DNA from: Pagrus major
Taxonomy: Eukaryota > Chordata > Actinopteri > Spariformes > Sparidae
Direction of reading: 5' to 3'
Assembly: GCF_040436345.1 (NCBI RefSeq)
Contig: NC_133237.1
Span: 23,441,749-23,505,748, forward strand
Length of the DNA stretch: 64,000 nucleotides
Shown here: one piece after another, positions 1 to 37,525 of the stretch
Numbering within the stretch: position 1 is the first letter of the stretch
Layout of the letters: every line of letters begins with the position of its first letter
The notes under the pieces: model-generated
What the model was told of the DNA's origin: nothing
What the model saw: the letters and a program-made list of their open reading frames with translations, nothing else
The model's database searches: none
Program-made: the position numbers and the translations under genes

Positions 1-1870
1 ATATTTGGAATATTTTCACTGCTTTACCTCGCTGCCAGACAGCTCTATCTGACGGGAAACTGAGGCCATTATATCCATCTATGGTCTCTTCAATGCCACC
101 AGTGTCTGTGTTATTGACTATAGTGTTTTAGAGAGTGAGTTCAGATTTACCAAACTCACTCAATAACACAAACAAAACAACTGTTCATAGCAGCTGTAGA
201 ACAGCAACTATCATGTTCCATGAGGTTAAAATTACTGTTTTTGTCAGAGGAGCCTGGTGGCTTTGCAGAGAGCAATTTAACGGCTGCAGTTCCCCGTCAG
301 AAAGGGTCTCAAAGTAAAAATAATTTAAATAAACTAAAATATTAAAATATAGCATACACTTAAAGGGTTAGTTCGAGTTTCATGAAGTTGGGATTGTATG
401 CGTTACTTATTCATGGTCAGTGTATTACCTACAGGAGATGACTGTTGGCATGACCCTAGTTTGAAGAAGTAGACAGAAGTACAGCTGTAGGACGCTGATA
501 TGTTTCTTCTGCTGCCATCGCAGCAGTACATTGCTTAGTTTTTTCTGCCACACTCCTGTCTTCTTCTACTATGGACTGCCATCTTCTGTAGGTAATGAAC
601 ACTGGCTAAAGATAACTACCTCATACAACCCCACTTCAAAGAACCCGAACTAACCCTTTAAAGACGATTTTCAATCAGTTGCAGCAATACTCAAGTGCTA
701 ATGAAGAATATAGGACTAATTGTGCACAAAAAGCTGAATCCAGCTATTGAAAACTTTGCACTGCCCAACTTTCATCACACGGTGGGTGCCAAATGAAGCA
801 GGTGTCTGTGAGGCCTAACAAGCTCTTTTCACTGACCCCTATAGATGACGTCACACGTACTAACGAACTTCACTCCAAACCAGCCTGCTACATTCATGGC
901 CCTACCCATGCCTGTAATTTATTCAAGACTAGGACCAGGAATAGTGTGATGTAGAGGGGGAGACGGTGGTGTAGGGGCAGTGTGCTTGAATATTAGTGTG
1001 CTGCCCTCCCCTGCAGAGAGAAACTGTGTCATAATGCCGGACTCCTTTTATGATTCAAATCAAGGCTATTGTCTCTGTAAGCGACCGGCTCCGCTCTGTG
1101 CAGCAGAACAACTGAGGCACTATACGCCGGCTGCAGAAAATGAGTCCACTGCCATGGGCAGGCTGAGATAGCAGGACTGAAACTCAGTACATGGGCCGTG
1201 GGGATAACAGGAATGCCTGCACTATCTGCCATCATGTAAACACAATTCACGCTCTTATCTGCAAGTCATCAACTGTAAACATACAAACAAACAAGTAAGC
1301 TTGCACAGGATTGGACACATCCCACCCGACTGCCATAATACGGAAGTAACTTCTTTACTGACAAAATCTTGGTGTCTTTGTTTCTTTACTCACAGATTCA
1401 AACCTGATGTAAATATTTGATTTAAAGCTATTATCTTTGCGTTAATGTTAGCAACATTTCACAATGCAACAGTTTAAATGTTGATATTTAAAACTCTTAG
1501 AGCTAAGATCACTTATAGTTTGATCTGATTGTCGTATTGCTAGAATACAAAATAACAGTTAATAGAACTGTCTTTTTCCATCATATAACCAGCCTTCTGG
1601 TGTTCATATCAAAGCAGGTCATCTGTGGATCTGGATTCGCAGAAAAGAATCAGAACTTAAAATGAATCCTGATGTGCTGAGTCTATCAGCTTAACATCTT
1701 ATTTTATATATGTTATGTGCCAAAGTCGTAGCTCTACATTGCTGTAAAAAAAACACATGAATAAACTGTTGATTCAGTGCAGACTGTAGACCAAAAGACA
1801 GACAAATCTAATAGCTGTGCTGCGATAGATACGTTGTTTTTTTTATTCATATCTCAGCAAAGTCCTAATG
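1..1870. other. Upstream intergenic DNA before notch3
   Basis: I see no gene here. Open frames are short and lack coding character. The only clear structure is the MITE at 364-657, annotated separately. The rest is AT-rich unique-looking sequence. It may hold distal notch3 control elements, but none can be named from sequence alone. Confidence 0.6.
364..657. mobile_element. MITE with long inverted repeats and TTAA flanks
   Basis: The two ends are long imperfect inverted repeats: the left end begins AGGGTTAGTTCGAGTTT and the right end, read on the other strand, begins AGGGTTAGTTCGGGTT. Pairing continues for about 80 bases, including a shared motif around ATTACCTACAG. Both ends are flanked by TTAA (360-363 and 658-661), which looks like a target-site duplication. 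The element is 294 bp and encodes nothing. The family resembles a MITE I remember as abundant in spiny-rayed fish. TTAA duplication suggests piggyBac-type mobilisation, but the terminal bases do not let me fix the superfamily. Confidence 0.75.
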
Positions 1871-1885
1871 TGTGTTGGTAGACTT

Positions 1886-1956
<71 letters not shown>

Positions 1957-2003
1957 TTAGGGTAGTGGTGGGCCCGATGTTGGGAAGCTCTGCGCAAGGA
2001 CTA

Positions 2004-2050
<47 letters not shown>

Positions 2051-2077
2051 GGGGGAGGGGGGGGGGGGGTTGAGCGA

Positions 2078-2118
<41 letters not shown>
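1886..2118 (+). repeat. Compound (TG)n / G-run / (GA)n microsatellite in the notch3 promoter
   Basis: Two (TG)n tracts (about 1886-1954 and 2008-2049) are separated by about 54 bp. They are followed by a nearly pure G run (2051-2069) and a (GA)n tract (about 2074-2118). The block ends roughly 260 bp before the notch3 start codon, so it overlaps or adjoins the core promoter. TG tracts can form Z-DNA, and G-runs with GA tracts can form quadruplex or triplex DNA. Confidence 0.95.
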
Positions 2119-2121
<3 letters not shown>

Positions 2122-2376
2122 GCGGAGTAGCAGCAGGCTCTGGGACAGACGGATCGGGAAGGAAAAGTTTTTCAAAAGTTTCAGGAGGTTAACGGAGAAT
2201 CACAGCAGCCGTGGCCGAGCTGCGGAGGATAATACGGGATTGGGACCTAACGCTTTCCGGCTGACTTTATGAAAAAATCCCCACCGATCTTGGAGCCTTA
2301 ATTTTTATGTGAACTTTATCAAGGATGTATTTCTACTAAAAGCCAATCTTGAAACGCTGGAAACTTTTCCACCGAA
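2119..2376 (+). promoter_or_regulatory. notch3: notch3 5' leader with three short upstream ORFs
   Basis: This is the probable 5' UTR between the GA tract and the start ATG. It contains three complete upstream ORFs in good order: 2269-2301 (ten codons plus stop), 2307-2312 (ATG directly followed by TGA) and 2325-2339 (four codons plus stop). The transcription start cannot be fixed from sequence, and no clear TATA box is seen. The main ATG at 2377 has G at -3 and G at +4, a strong context. Confidence 0.55.
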
Positions 2377-28811
<26,435 letters not shown>

Positions 28812-30915
28812 AGATCTCATAGCCCCTGCTTGAAAAGGGACCTAGGGTAAAAGAATTTGTGGACTGGCCCTTGGGCCTGTCTGTGTTTATATGTGTCAGC
28901 CTGTTTCCAAGATTTTCATTGGATTTGGATTGACTGTGTTTATCACAAGGACCGTCTGCTAGTGATTTTGCAGAGAAAAAAAAGTAAAGGGAAATGTGTG
29001 TTGTCTGAAAGAACAGCAGACAATTTAATGAAGTAATTCTGTCACAGATGGACTTGTTTTTTATTATAAAAAAAAGTATATGAAGAAAACCAAGTCTTTC
29101 ATTTAAAAGACTTAGGGATGCTCTCCTGGAAACTAACAAACATTTAAAAAGTAGACAAGAGAAAAAAGTAAAATGTTGAAGGGAATTCATTTATTTTTAT
29201 TTATTGTTTTTATCTCTCTGAACTGCTTTTTTACTGCTCTTTCTGTCCTAATGTGTCAGCCCTTCTTATTTTATATGGCCTACATTTCTATTTAGGCAAT
29301 ATGGCAAGTAATGGTAAAGGAATATAATTCATCATTCAGACCAGTTAACAGATAGAAAGAGGAATTTTTTTCACCATTCTTGACTGATATTTATTTAGGA
29401 AAACAACAGGTGGTAAGAATGATTAAGTGGTTCTAGCAGATATATATTAAGAGTTGCTCAGCAGTAGTGTTATGTTCTAATTTGATTGAATTGTGGTAAT
29501 TGATTACTTTCTATTTGAGCATTATGAATAAGAATGTAGATGGGTGTCTCTGAAGCACTTCACGTGACCAGCCTCAAAGGGCAAGTGTGGGTCGGATACA
29601 GCATTAAACTACAATGGATATTTATGATATACTAGTGGCATCTTCTTCATGACCTTTCAAAATGATTGAGCTGAATAAAGTTTTAGGTCTTCCATTTCAG
29701 CTGTAGCTTCTCACTGACTCTACTGTCAGTCTGATACCGTCAGTTTTGAAGCTCGTTTTCATTCACTTTAAGAAACTGTTTCAAACAGAGACTTGTTTTG
29801 CCTTTAATATCAGCCTCTCACTGCCCTTTTTAGTTTAAGTTTTACTTTTTGTTTGTTTCATTTGTTTTATACTCTGTATATTTGTGAAAACCATGGATAC
29901 CTTTTTTTGTAACATCACTTCAGATGTACTAAGCTATGCTTATCAGCTGCTATTTTATATCACTCTTCCCTGCGAACATTCCTCCATTTTGCCTGTCTTG
30001 TTGAGTGTGGATACTATTCCTTTAGGCAGCATCCAGCACAGAGAAGATAACAAGATGACAGGTAAAAGTTGCGTCTGCATCCGGTCCTTCACTGGACTAA
30101 ATGTAAACATTCCTGGACTATATGTGGCAGTTAAGATCTCGTTGACACTCTCACCTCGTCTCACCTTGTGTGTGGTGGATTAGTGGTCATTGTGAGCAAA
30201 TGGCTGCTGGGCTTTGACTGCTTATGCCCTGTCACTCCTCAGGGAGGTGTTTTATGGCATGCAGTGGGACAGTTCCCCTTGCATCTACAGTAGCTTCCAG
30301 TCCAGAGGCCGTGGAGTTGCATCTTAAGAAGATTGTCAGAAGATACTGACGGAAAGAACACTACTATGTAGTGCTGCAACCTTTTACTTTTTACAAATTC
30401 TGAGATGACGCTCCATCCAGCTAACCTTGTGACCAACTCTTTATCCCCACATGACCTGAGTGTAAAGGATAGAGCTCATCCTCTCCTTGACGTACTGAGG
30501 ACATTTCAGCATAAAATCGATTGATAATAGTAGATTTTTGAGAAAGAAACCATTGCATTTTCATTTTTTGACATCATGAACAGAAATGAGTAGGCCACTA
30601 CCCCTAGCTGTTACTTTTGTGGTGACCTAACACTGCCCCTAGTTGTGTCATAGGCGGAGTTTATCTGTCATTCATTGTTTTATCCTGTTCACTATAGACT
30701 CAGCATCTGTTTTTTGTTTGTTTTTTTATTTTTATATATAACTGGTCTTTCATTTTCCCTACCAGGTCGCACTAAGTGTTTTGTACATTTCAACCTCCCA
30801 ACTTCTGTTTGTAAATATGTTTGTTCTGGGTAGATCTTTGCTTGAGAAGTCTTATGTTTCTAAAATGATTGTTATGTACTAAAAAGGACAAAAATAAAAT
30901 GTACTTCATTTAGCA
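28812..30915 (+). other. notch3: notch3 3' untranslated region
   Basis: After the TGA at 28809-28811 there is about 2.1 kb of AT-rich non-coding sequence. It ends with the polyadenylation signal AATAAA at 30893-30898. An earlier AATAAA at 29674-29679 could give a shorter transcript. No coding frame is credible here. Confidence 0.7.
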
Positions 30916-32204
30916 TTATTTGAAGCTGAGGCTGTGACTGATATTTTATTGGTCTTGTGTTATTAGAGCAGTCATAGATATTTTCTATCATTATTAATTT
31001 CTATACTTGTTTAAAAGTAGTTCAAAATCATTGTACATAAAACCTTTCGACGGTTTTTCTTTCTAAAGTCAAAAGTTGTAAAATAAGTTACTTATAATAA
31101 AAACTGTAGGGAACTACATTTTTGTGTCCTCGTGTTCAGTGATTGTTTCATACTTTAATGGAGGATGTTCATTAATTCAGGTCCTCATAATCATAATAAT
31201 TAAAATGAAATTGAAATGACCCAAGATCAATTATTTAACAGTTTGAGAGTGTTAAATGTTGCTCTTTATAATATAACAGCCCCACAATAAATGTTATCTT
31301 TGCAACTCTTGTGTATGATAATACATTTTTGATTTTGTAAATCAGAGTTGGAGGTAATAATGTATTGGATTGCATGCAAATACTACAGCTACAGACAAAA
31401 AAAATTACCCCAATAATGAATGAACACCTATTTGATCTGCTTCCACCAACAAAGTGCTTCACAGTGGTAGCTTTAGTTGCAGGATTATTGATTAGATTGT
31501 GCACTTAAAGAAAATATAAACACAAAACTTTTTTTCTCTCTCTCATTTTTCACAAAGTAAAGAAGCTAAGACTTTTTTTTCTCAAAATCTGCCTACAAAT
31601 GTATTCAAATCTGTGTTGTGAGGACTTCTTTGCCAAGATAACCCTCCACCTGACAGGTGTGGTATATCAACATGTTGATTAAACAGCATGATAATTGCAC
31701 AGGTGTGCTCAGGACCGGTCACAATAAAAGGACACTTAAATCTGCAATACACCACTCAAGTAAAAGCAACTTATTCTAAAAATAAGGTTTCATATGTGCA
31801 CACAACTTTTCTCCATGCTTGTGAAAGTGTTGCCTCTACGAGGTCTGAGAGCAATCACCTCTAAGGACGAGCTATGAACTGAGTGTAGCAATGCAAGACT
31901 TTAAAGGGATGTCCATTACTCCTCCTTCTCAGTGGTTCATGAGCAGGAGGGCTGCATTAAAGAAGGCATAATTTATTAGTTCCTTTTTATGAGCCAGCCT
32001 GTCTGACAACTGGATAAATCAAATACAGTATGGTACTAATAATCCCATACATTCCCATAGTTTATACCAAACCACCTCTGTAAGAGTCATTACAGTATAT
32101 TAAAATATACAATTTGTGTATTATTTTATTGCCTTGGTTTTGCTTGCCAAGAGTGGAACGTACAGTTTAATCTTGTTATTCTATGAGATCAGAAAATGAA
32201 AGTT
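30916..32204. other. Intergenic region between convergent notch3 and rdh8
   Basis: The two genes point at each other across about 1.3 kb of AT-rich sequence. I find no gene. A dispersed repeat fragment lies at about 31640-31745. Extra AATAAA-like signals occur near 31098, so notch3 read-through isoforms are possible. Confidence 0.6.
31640..31745. mobile_element. Fragment of a dispersed fish repeat
   Basis: The stretch around CACCTGACAGGTGTGGTATATC through TCACAATAAAAGGACAC resembles a repeat I remember from many fish genomes. Only one end is present and similarity stops abruptly. The class cannot be settled from this fragment. Confidence 0.45.
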
Positions 32205-32472
32205 TTTATTTCACATTTCTGGTATGATACAGTATTTATCTGTACAAACCAATAGAAAGTAAAAACAAAAACAAGACAGATTGCACAGCAAGAAAGTCCA
32301 TAAATACTATGTGCATATTTACAGTATTTGAGGAATTAAAATGTATTGCACAAACAACATCTCGTGGCCTGTGCCATGTTCAGTGCTGCTCAGAAACAAA
32401 CAAAGTTGTATACTGCAGTCAATCACTATTTACCAAAGCATGTCATTTATAGTCTATGGTGAAGTGCGATCA
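32205..32472 (-). other. rdh8: rdh8 3' untranslated region with polyadenylation signal
   Basis: Non-coding sequence after the stop codon. On the minus strand AATAAA lies at 32210-32205, about 260 bases past the stop, and is the likely polyadenylation signal. Confidence 0.55.
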
Positions 32473-33978
32473 TTATTTATTCCCTGTCCGCCTCTGCAGT
32501 AAGCGCAGCACCCCCAGGGTAGCATTGAACACATTGTCATGTTTAAAGATCATCTTATAGAAGGTGTCCAGAGGCAGTCGACCAGTCGGATCTGCGTGCT
32601 TCAGTGCAGTCATGGGCATGTACAGCCGGTTGGTCTGGTGACGCAGGGGAGGCTCCTTGGCTGTGATCACTTTAATAGTTTGCTGCATCATAAAAACAAA
32701 AATATTTCAACACTTATGAGGGCAAACGCAATTATTTTTAGAGATCTTTTGAAGCCACATAGAAACATAATTGTCATCACTTGCCTCAGCAACATCCTCT
32801 GGTGTCTGGCCTAACGAGGCGAAGACCTTTTTGGAGTACGGCAGGTAAATTTCACGGAAGATTTTGGCGGTCTCCTCGTCTGTCCCTGACAGATCCATCT
32901 TCTCAGCCTCCTCGTATACTTTCCTTTCAAACTCTGTTACCACAGGACCAGGCTCCACGAGAGTCGTCCTTGTGACGGAGATATAAAGAAGATGCATATA
33001 GGACCACTATGTTAAAACATATCATTGTGGGCTTGCTCATAACTCAAGTTTCAGATGTGGGGTGGCTGCATTAAGTTGTTACAGCTAATGTATTTTTCAG
33101 GACATGTAATCACTTGATGTTAAACTTCATTGCTTGCACTGCCAGACTTTCACAAAATCCTTCCACAGCGAATTTGGAGGCAGAGTAGACATCATTGAAC
33201 AGAAGCCCTGTGCAAAAACATAAGGACACTTGTTAGTAACCTCTTAACTTTCTTTTAATTGCTTCTTCTGAAATTTGACTGACACAAACGCACCCTGTAT
33301 GCCCATGACGCTGCTCATCACCACAATATGGCCGCTCTGCCTCCGCTTCATGTCAGGCAGCAGCTCTTTCACCAGCCGTGCCAGGCCGAAGAAGTTTGTG
33401 TCAAAGAGGTCCTTCATGGCAGTGATGCTTTGGCACTCCAGTGGTCCAATCATGCCAACACCAGCATTGTTCACTATAACAGCAGAGAATCCTGTGTCAT
33501 TATAGGAGACATCTTTAATTCACTTTATAGTCAGTGTCAATGAGGATGTGAATGAGAGGAGACAGACCAAGGACATCCACTCGTCTGTCCGGCAGGCTGT
33601 TGACACACTCTCTGATGGAGTCTTCACAACAGGCATCTAACTCTTTGATTTCCAGGGTTTTGTTCAAGGAGTCACCTGCCGCTTTCTCCAAGGGCCCCCG
33701 TTTCCTCAGATCCCTCATTGTGGCAACCACTGCATCAAGTAAATGATGAACACACAGGCTGTCATATCTCTATTAAAAGGGCCTTATTACCTTTTAAACT
33801 AACTAACGCTTAGTACAGGACCTAAATAAAGCGTTACCCTATCATCGACTCTTTTTAGGTGGAAGAGAATGAACGGCTGACCTTTAAACCGTCTGAGCTC
33901 ATCCTTGGCCAGTCGTGCAGCAACAGCCAAGCCAATGCCAGAGGAGCACCCAGTTACCAGCACCCTCCTGGTTCCCAT
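32473..33978 (-). CDS. rdh8: Retinol dehydrogenase 8-like short-chain dehydrogenase (308 aa)
   Basis: NADP(H)-dependent short-chain dehydrogenase. RDH8 reduces all-trans-retinal in photoreceptor outer segments. Exons in transcript order: 33978-33882, 33729-33568, 33473-33294, 33207-33114, 32968-32785, 32682-32473. They join in frame to 927 nt. The Rossmann motif TGCSSGIG is at residues 9-16, NNAG at 88-91, and the catalytic YSASK has Tyr154 and Lys158. [10 protein letters not shown] and GQTPEDV are typical of the RDH8/HSD17B1 branch, and VVATMRDL and RRQ-GHIVV favour RDH8 over HSD17B1. The usual fish paralogs (rdh8a, rdh8b and others) cannot be told apart by eye. Intron 4 starts with GC, not GT. 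The ATG follows a noncoding stretch that starts at a good acceptor (34037), so an upstream leader exon is likely. Confidence 0.88.
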
Positions 33979-33985
33979 GGCTCTT

Positions 33986-33998
33986 TGACCTCTGACCT
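33986..33998 (-). promoter_or_regulatory. Perfect DR1 nuclear-receptor half-site pair
   Basis: Read on the minus strand the bases are AGGTCA-G-AGGTCA, a perfect direct repeat with one-base spacing. DR1 sites bind RXR, PPAR or HNF4 dimers. It lies seven bases upstream of the rdh8 start codon, inside the presumed leader. It may be coincidental. Confidence 0.4.
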
Positions 33999-34037
33999 CA
34001 AGGCTCAGGAGGATCCTGACTGCTCGGTCAAAAAATG

Positions 34038-35267
34038 CTGTGAACAGGGAAATTTTATGAAATGAACACTATTCTGATCATCATCCTGTACAGTAAAGGC
34101 AACCCTTTATGATTAAGTGTAAAAATTCCCTCTTTGGTGAACCCCTTGTTTCTAAAATGGGATGTGTACATCTATTTCTGCTCTCGATGTCTTACTTTGC
34201 GTTGAAAGCTACTTAAAAAACCCTCAGTGTGTGTGCATGAAAATTGATGTGAGAAAGCCTACTGCATGCTCAAAATATGGCAACTCTCTCAACTGCATTA
34301 GATCATGGTCAAATATATTTAACATCTTTATTTCCATTTTGTCTCATAGTCGGACACTAAATGTTTCCAATGTAAATCTGCCTTTCCACTGCAGATACCA
34401 TGCAATACAGTGGTAGCTACTACAACAAATGAAGCTGACATATGTGTATGTTTTGCTTAAAGCAATTCATTTAAATTATCTGGATGTAGGAGACCAACTT
34501 TCTCCCCGTGAGGCACCACTCAGACCAGATTCGTATTTGTTCAAAGATTATAGCGGCTCTAATCTGATTTTTTTGTATGTATCCTGGAATGTTTAGCTGC
34601 CTACAACAGCAAGCTTAGTGCTTTGTCCACAGAGGCCCGACAGTCACACTTGAACTCCTTAACAGGGATAACAGAGATTATCCAAGTGAGTATGTGAAGT
34701 GTCACATTTTCAAGATGTACAACATGATGATAGAATAATAACAATTCTGGAAATCCAGTCCCACCCATCAGTGTGTGATGCAATGAGTGTTGCTGCTTGA
34801 AAGATTAATTATATATTTAGATATTACACATTTCAGTCAGGGAAATTCAGAACCAGATGAATGGTTTTCAAAGTAAAAAATGTCAGGAAGTCAGAAGATA
34901 TTAAGATTCAGATGTTTATGTTTACCATTATTTGCTTCCACAGAGGTGAAGCTAAATGGAAACACTTATACCTCAGATTTTATTAGACACTAGAAGCTGC
35001 AGCTTTAACATAAATATAGTGAAGTAAAAATACAGTAAAGCATAAAATGATAATTGTTGAACATTTTTCAAGCACAGTATCCTACTTCAGTATTACCTCC
35101 CACCACTGTATATCATCCGAAGTGAATGCAATTAAGGTCCTGGAGATAAAATACACAATAAGGTCACTGTGATTATTGCAGACACTGTAAATCCCCACAC
35201 ACACACATCAAAGTCCAGACTCAGAGGTCTCTGGGTTTGTTTCTCGGTGGTGTTGTAATCTACCAAC
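34038..35267 (-). other. Presumed rdh8 leader intron
   Basis: About 1.2 kb of AT-rich sequence between the candidate leader exon and the first coding exon. I see no coding frame or recognisable element in it. Confidence 0.35.
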
Positions 35268-35400
35268 CTGTAGGGCGAGCAGCGCGTCCTCCACAGCGGC
35301 AGATATGACAGAGACAGACTGTACTGAACCAGCGGCTCGATAAAGCAACGTTACAGCTGCGTTCAGAGAGGAGGGACACGACCGAGTCACAGGACGGGAC
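35268..35400 (-). promoter_or_regulatory. Candidate rdh8 leader exon and promoter
   Basis: On the minus strand a GC-richer stretch ends in CTACAG followed by GTTGGT at 35267, a usable splice donor. It could join the acceptor before 34037 and make a noncoding first exon. Upstream on that strand, GGGAGTTGTAGT (35459-35470 on the plus strand) resembles the ZNF143/SBS promoter motif ACTACAATTCCC. There is no direct evidence of a transcription start. Confidence 0.35.
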
Positions 35401-35579
35401 GTGCGGCTACATAAGCCCTGCGATTACCTAATAGGTCACTTAGGCCGACTCAGTATGTGGGAGTTGTAGTTCTTTAAGTGACAACGACTCCCTTGACAAC
35501 TGCAGCACAGCAGCACCTATCATATCACCTAGAAGTTTGTAGCTGACCCAGTCTCAGAGCTGTTATTTTATATTATTTT

Positions 35580-35580
35580 T

Positions 35581-35617
<37 letters not shown>
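35580..35617 (+). repeat. (TTG)n microsatellite
   Basis: About 12 TTG units in intergenic DNA. Confidence 0.9.
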
Positions 35618-36260
35618 CCTCCTATAATAGGCCTATATCCTATAAGAGTCTACACACATTTAAACTAGGCTATAATACATCCTCAACAAATTATTCTAAT
35701 TAAAGCAATAAGAGTTTTCAAAAAGTTTAATATTTCCATCATCTGCTTCTGCTCATCATGCGGGTGTTCACATCAATCAAAACTGTGTGTCTTTAGAGTC
35801 GGAGGAAAACCGCAACACCGGCTTTCGGGATAATTCACACATATTGTTAGACTGAATAAAAACACAGGCTATCAAAAGAAACAGGCCCCATTATTAAGCA
35901 TAGACATGACAAAAATAGTCACCAGAACAAATATCTGTAGGCTTTTATTCTCATTAAAGAATATGTAGTAGTGGGCTTTAACTGTGACCACGAGAGAACA
36001 ATCAACATGATCATTTTATAATTATTTCTGGTTTAATCCCTTCAATTTGGAGGCTTTATTTTGAAGTAACCACCGGAAGTGGAGGTATTATATCACGTAT
36101 ATTTTAAAGATTCAGTTAAGACAGCTGTTGTTTAAAGTAATCACACGAAGTTGTAAGAATTTCTATTAATAACAATACGGATGCATCTTCATGTATACTG
36201 ATCACATCAGTATATAAATGCTCACTAACCCACAGCTATGATTGATTTTCAAGTTTTTGA

Positions 36261-36473
36261 TTTATTTTGAAAGTATTTAGCGGAAGTCTATAATCATTAT
36301 CGCTGACTCTAGCTTGACGATATTAGAAGCAGCTCTGCCTTGACGCTCGGTGGCCTGTGTTTAGAATCTTCACCGCCATCTTGTGGCCAAACTGAAGAAC
36401 TGCATCATCTTAGATATCGTCAAGCTAGAGTCAACGATGATTAGATACTTCCGCTAAATACTTTCAAAATAAA
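36261..36473. mobile_element. Foldback MITE, copy 1
   Basis: A 213-bp element with nearly perfect inverted arms of about 65 bp. Both ends read TTTATTTTGAAAGTATTT inward and contain GCGGAAGT and CTCTAGCTTGACGATAT. The central part contains CGCCATCTTGTGGCC. It encodes nothing. The class is unknown to me. Confidence 0.8.
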
Positions 36474-36744
36474 TGCAAACTATATATATATATGTTATTG
36501 TTTTTGTGGCGCATTTCATTATATATCTCCAGTATTCTTTAAGTAGGTGATGTAAATGGAGGTTAAATAAGGGTTGTTAATTAGAATGCGGCAGGGCTTC
36601 GATCATATTTGCCAATAAAGTAGGCTAAATTAGCCAGCAGATAGCAGCTATTCAGAAGCTAATAGGCATCTCAACAAACAAACAAGTAAACACAAAATCT
36701 TAAACAATAGGCTACATTGTTAATGAAAATGCTCATTGACATGT

Positions 36745-36747
<3 letters not shown>

Positions 36748-36797
<50 letters not shown>
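36748..36797 (+). repeat. (AAT)n microsatellite
   Basis: About 16 AAT units in copy 1 of the duplication, shortened to about five in copy 2. Confidence 0.92.
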
Positions 36798-36799
<2 letters not shown>

Positions 36800-37309
36800 G
36801 CAGTAATGATAATAATCATAATAAATATATGTAGGCCTACACTGCACCAGCATGGATGTACAATACTTACAATGAGTTTCTTGATTTTGAAAGTATATTT
36901 TTATTATTATAGGTTATTTACCAGGCAACATTATTTTGAAAAGAGCTGAAAGTCGTACATGTATGTGTTTTTTTCTGACACTTGTGAATGGGACAGCGTG
37001 AGGGTTGGACGGAGGCCTGATGGGGGGTTTCAAGACCACGAGAGAACAATCAACATGATCATTTTATAATTATTTCTGGTTTAATCCCTTCAATTTGGAG
37101 GCTTTATTTTGAAAGTAACCACCGGAAGTGGAGGTATTATATCACGTATATTTTAAAGATTCAGTTAAGACAGCTGTTGTTTAAAGTAATCACACCAAGT
37201 TGTAAGAATTTCTATTAATAACAATATGGATGAATCTTCATGTATACTGATCACATCAGTATATAAATGCTCACTAATGCACAGTTACGATTGATTTTCA
37301 AGTTTTTGA

Positions 37310-37525
37310 TTTATTTTGAAAGTATTTAGCGGAAGTGTATAATCATTATCGTTGACTCTAGCTTGACGATATTAGAAGCAGCTCTGCCTTGACGCTCGGT
37401 GGCCTGTATTTAGAATCTTCACTGCCATCTTGTGGCCAAATTGAAGAACTGCATCATCTTAGATATCGTCAAGCTAGAGTCTACGATGATGATTATATAC
37501 TTCCGCTAAATACTTTCAAAATAAA
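37310..37525. mobile_element. Foldback MITE, copy 2 (in the duplicated block)
   Basis: This is the same element as the one at 36261-36473, with a few substitutions. Since both lie at the same place in each 1-kb unit, the second copy arose by tandem duplication and not by a new insertion. Confidence 0.8.

Noticed and set aside
1872-2272. Open frames of CVCVCV and RERERE type on both strands
   Set aside because: They are translations of TG and GA microsatellites and have no splice or family support.
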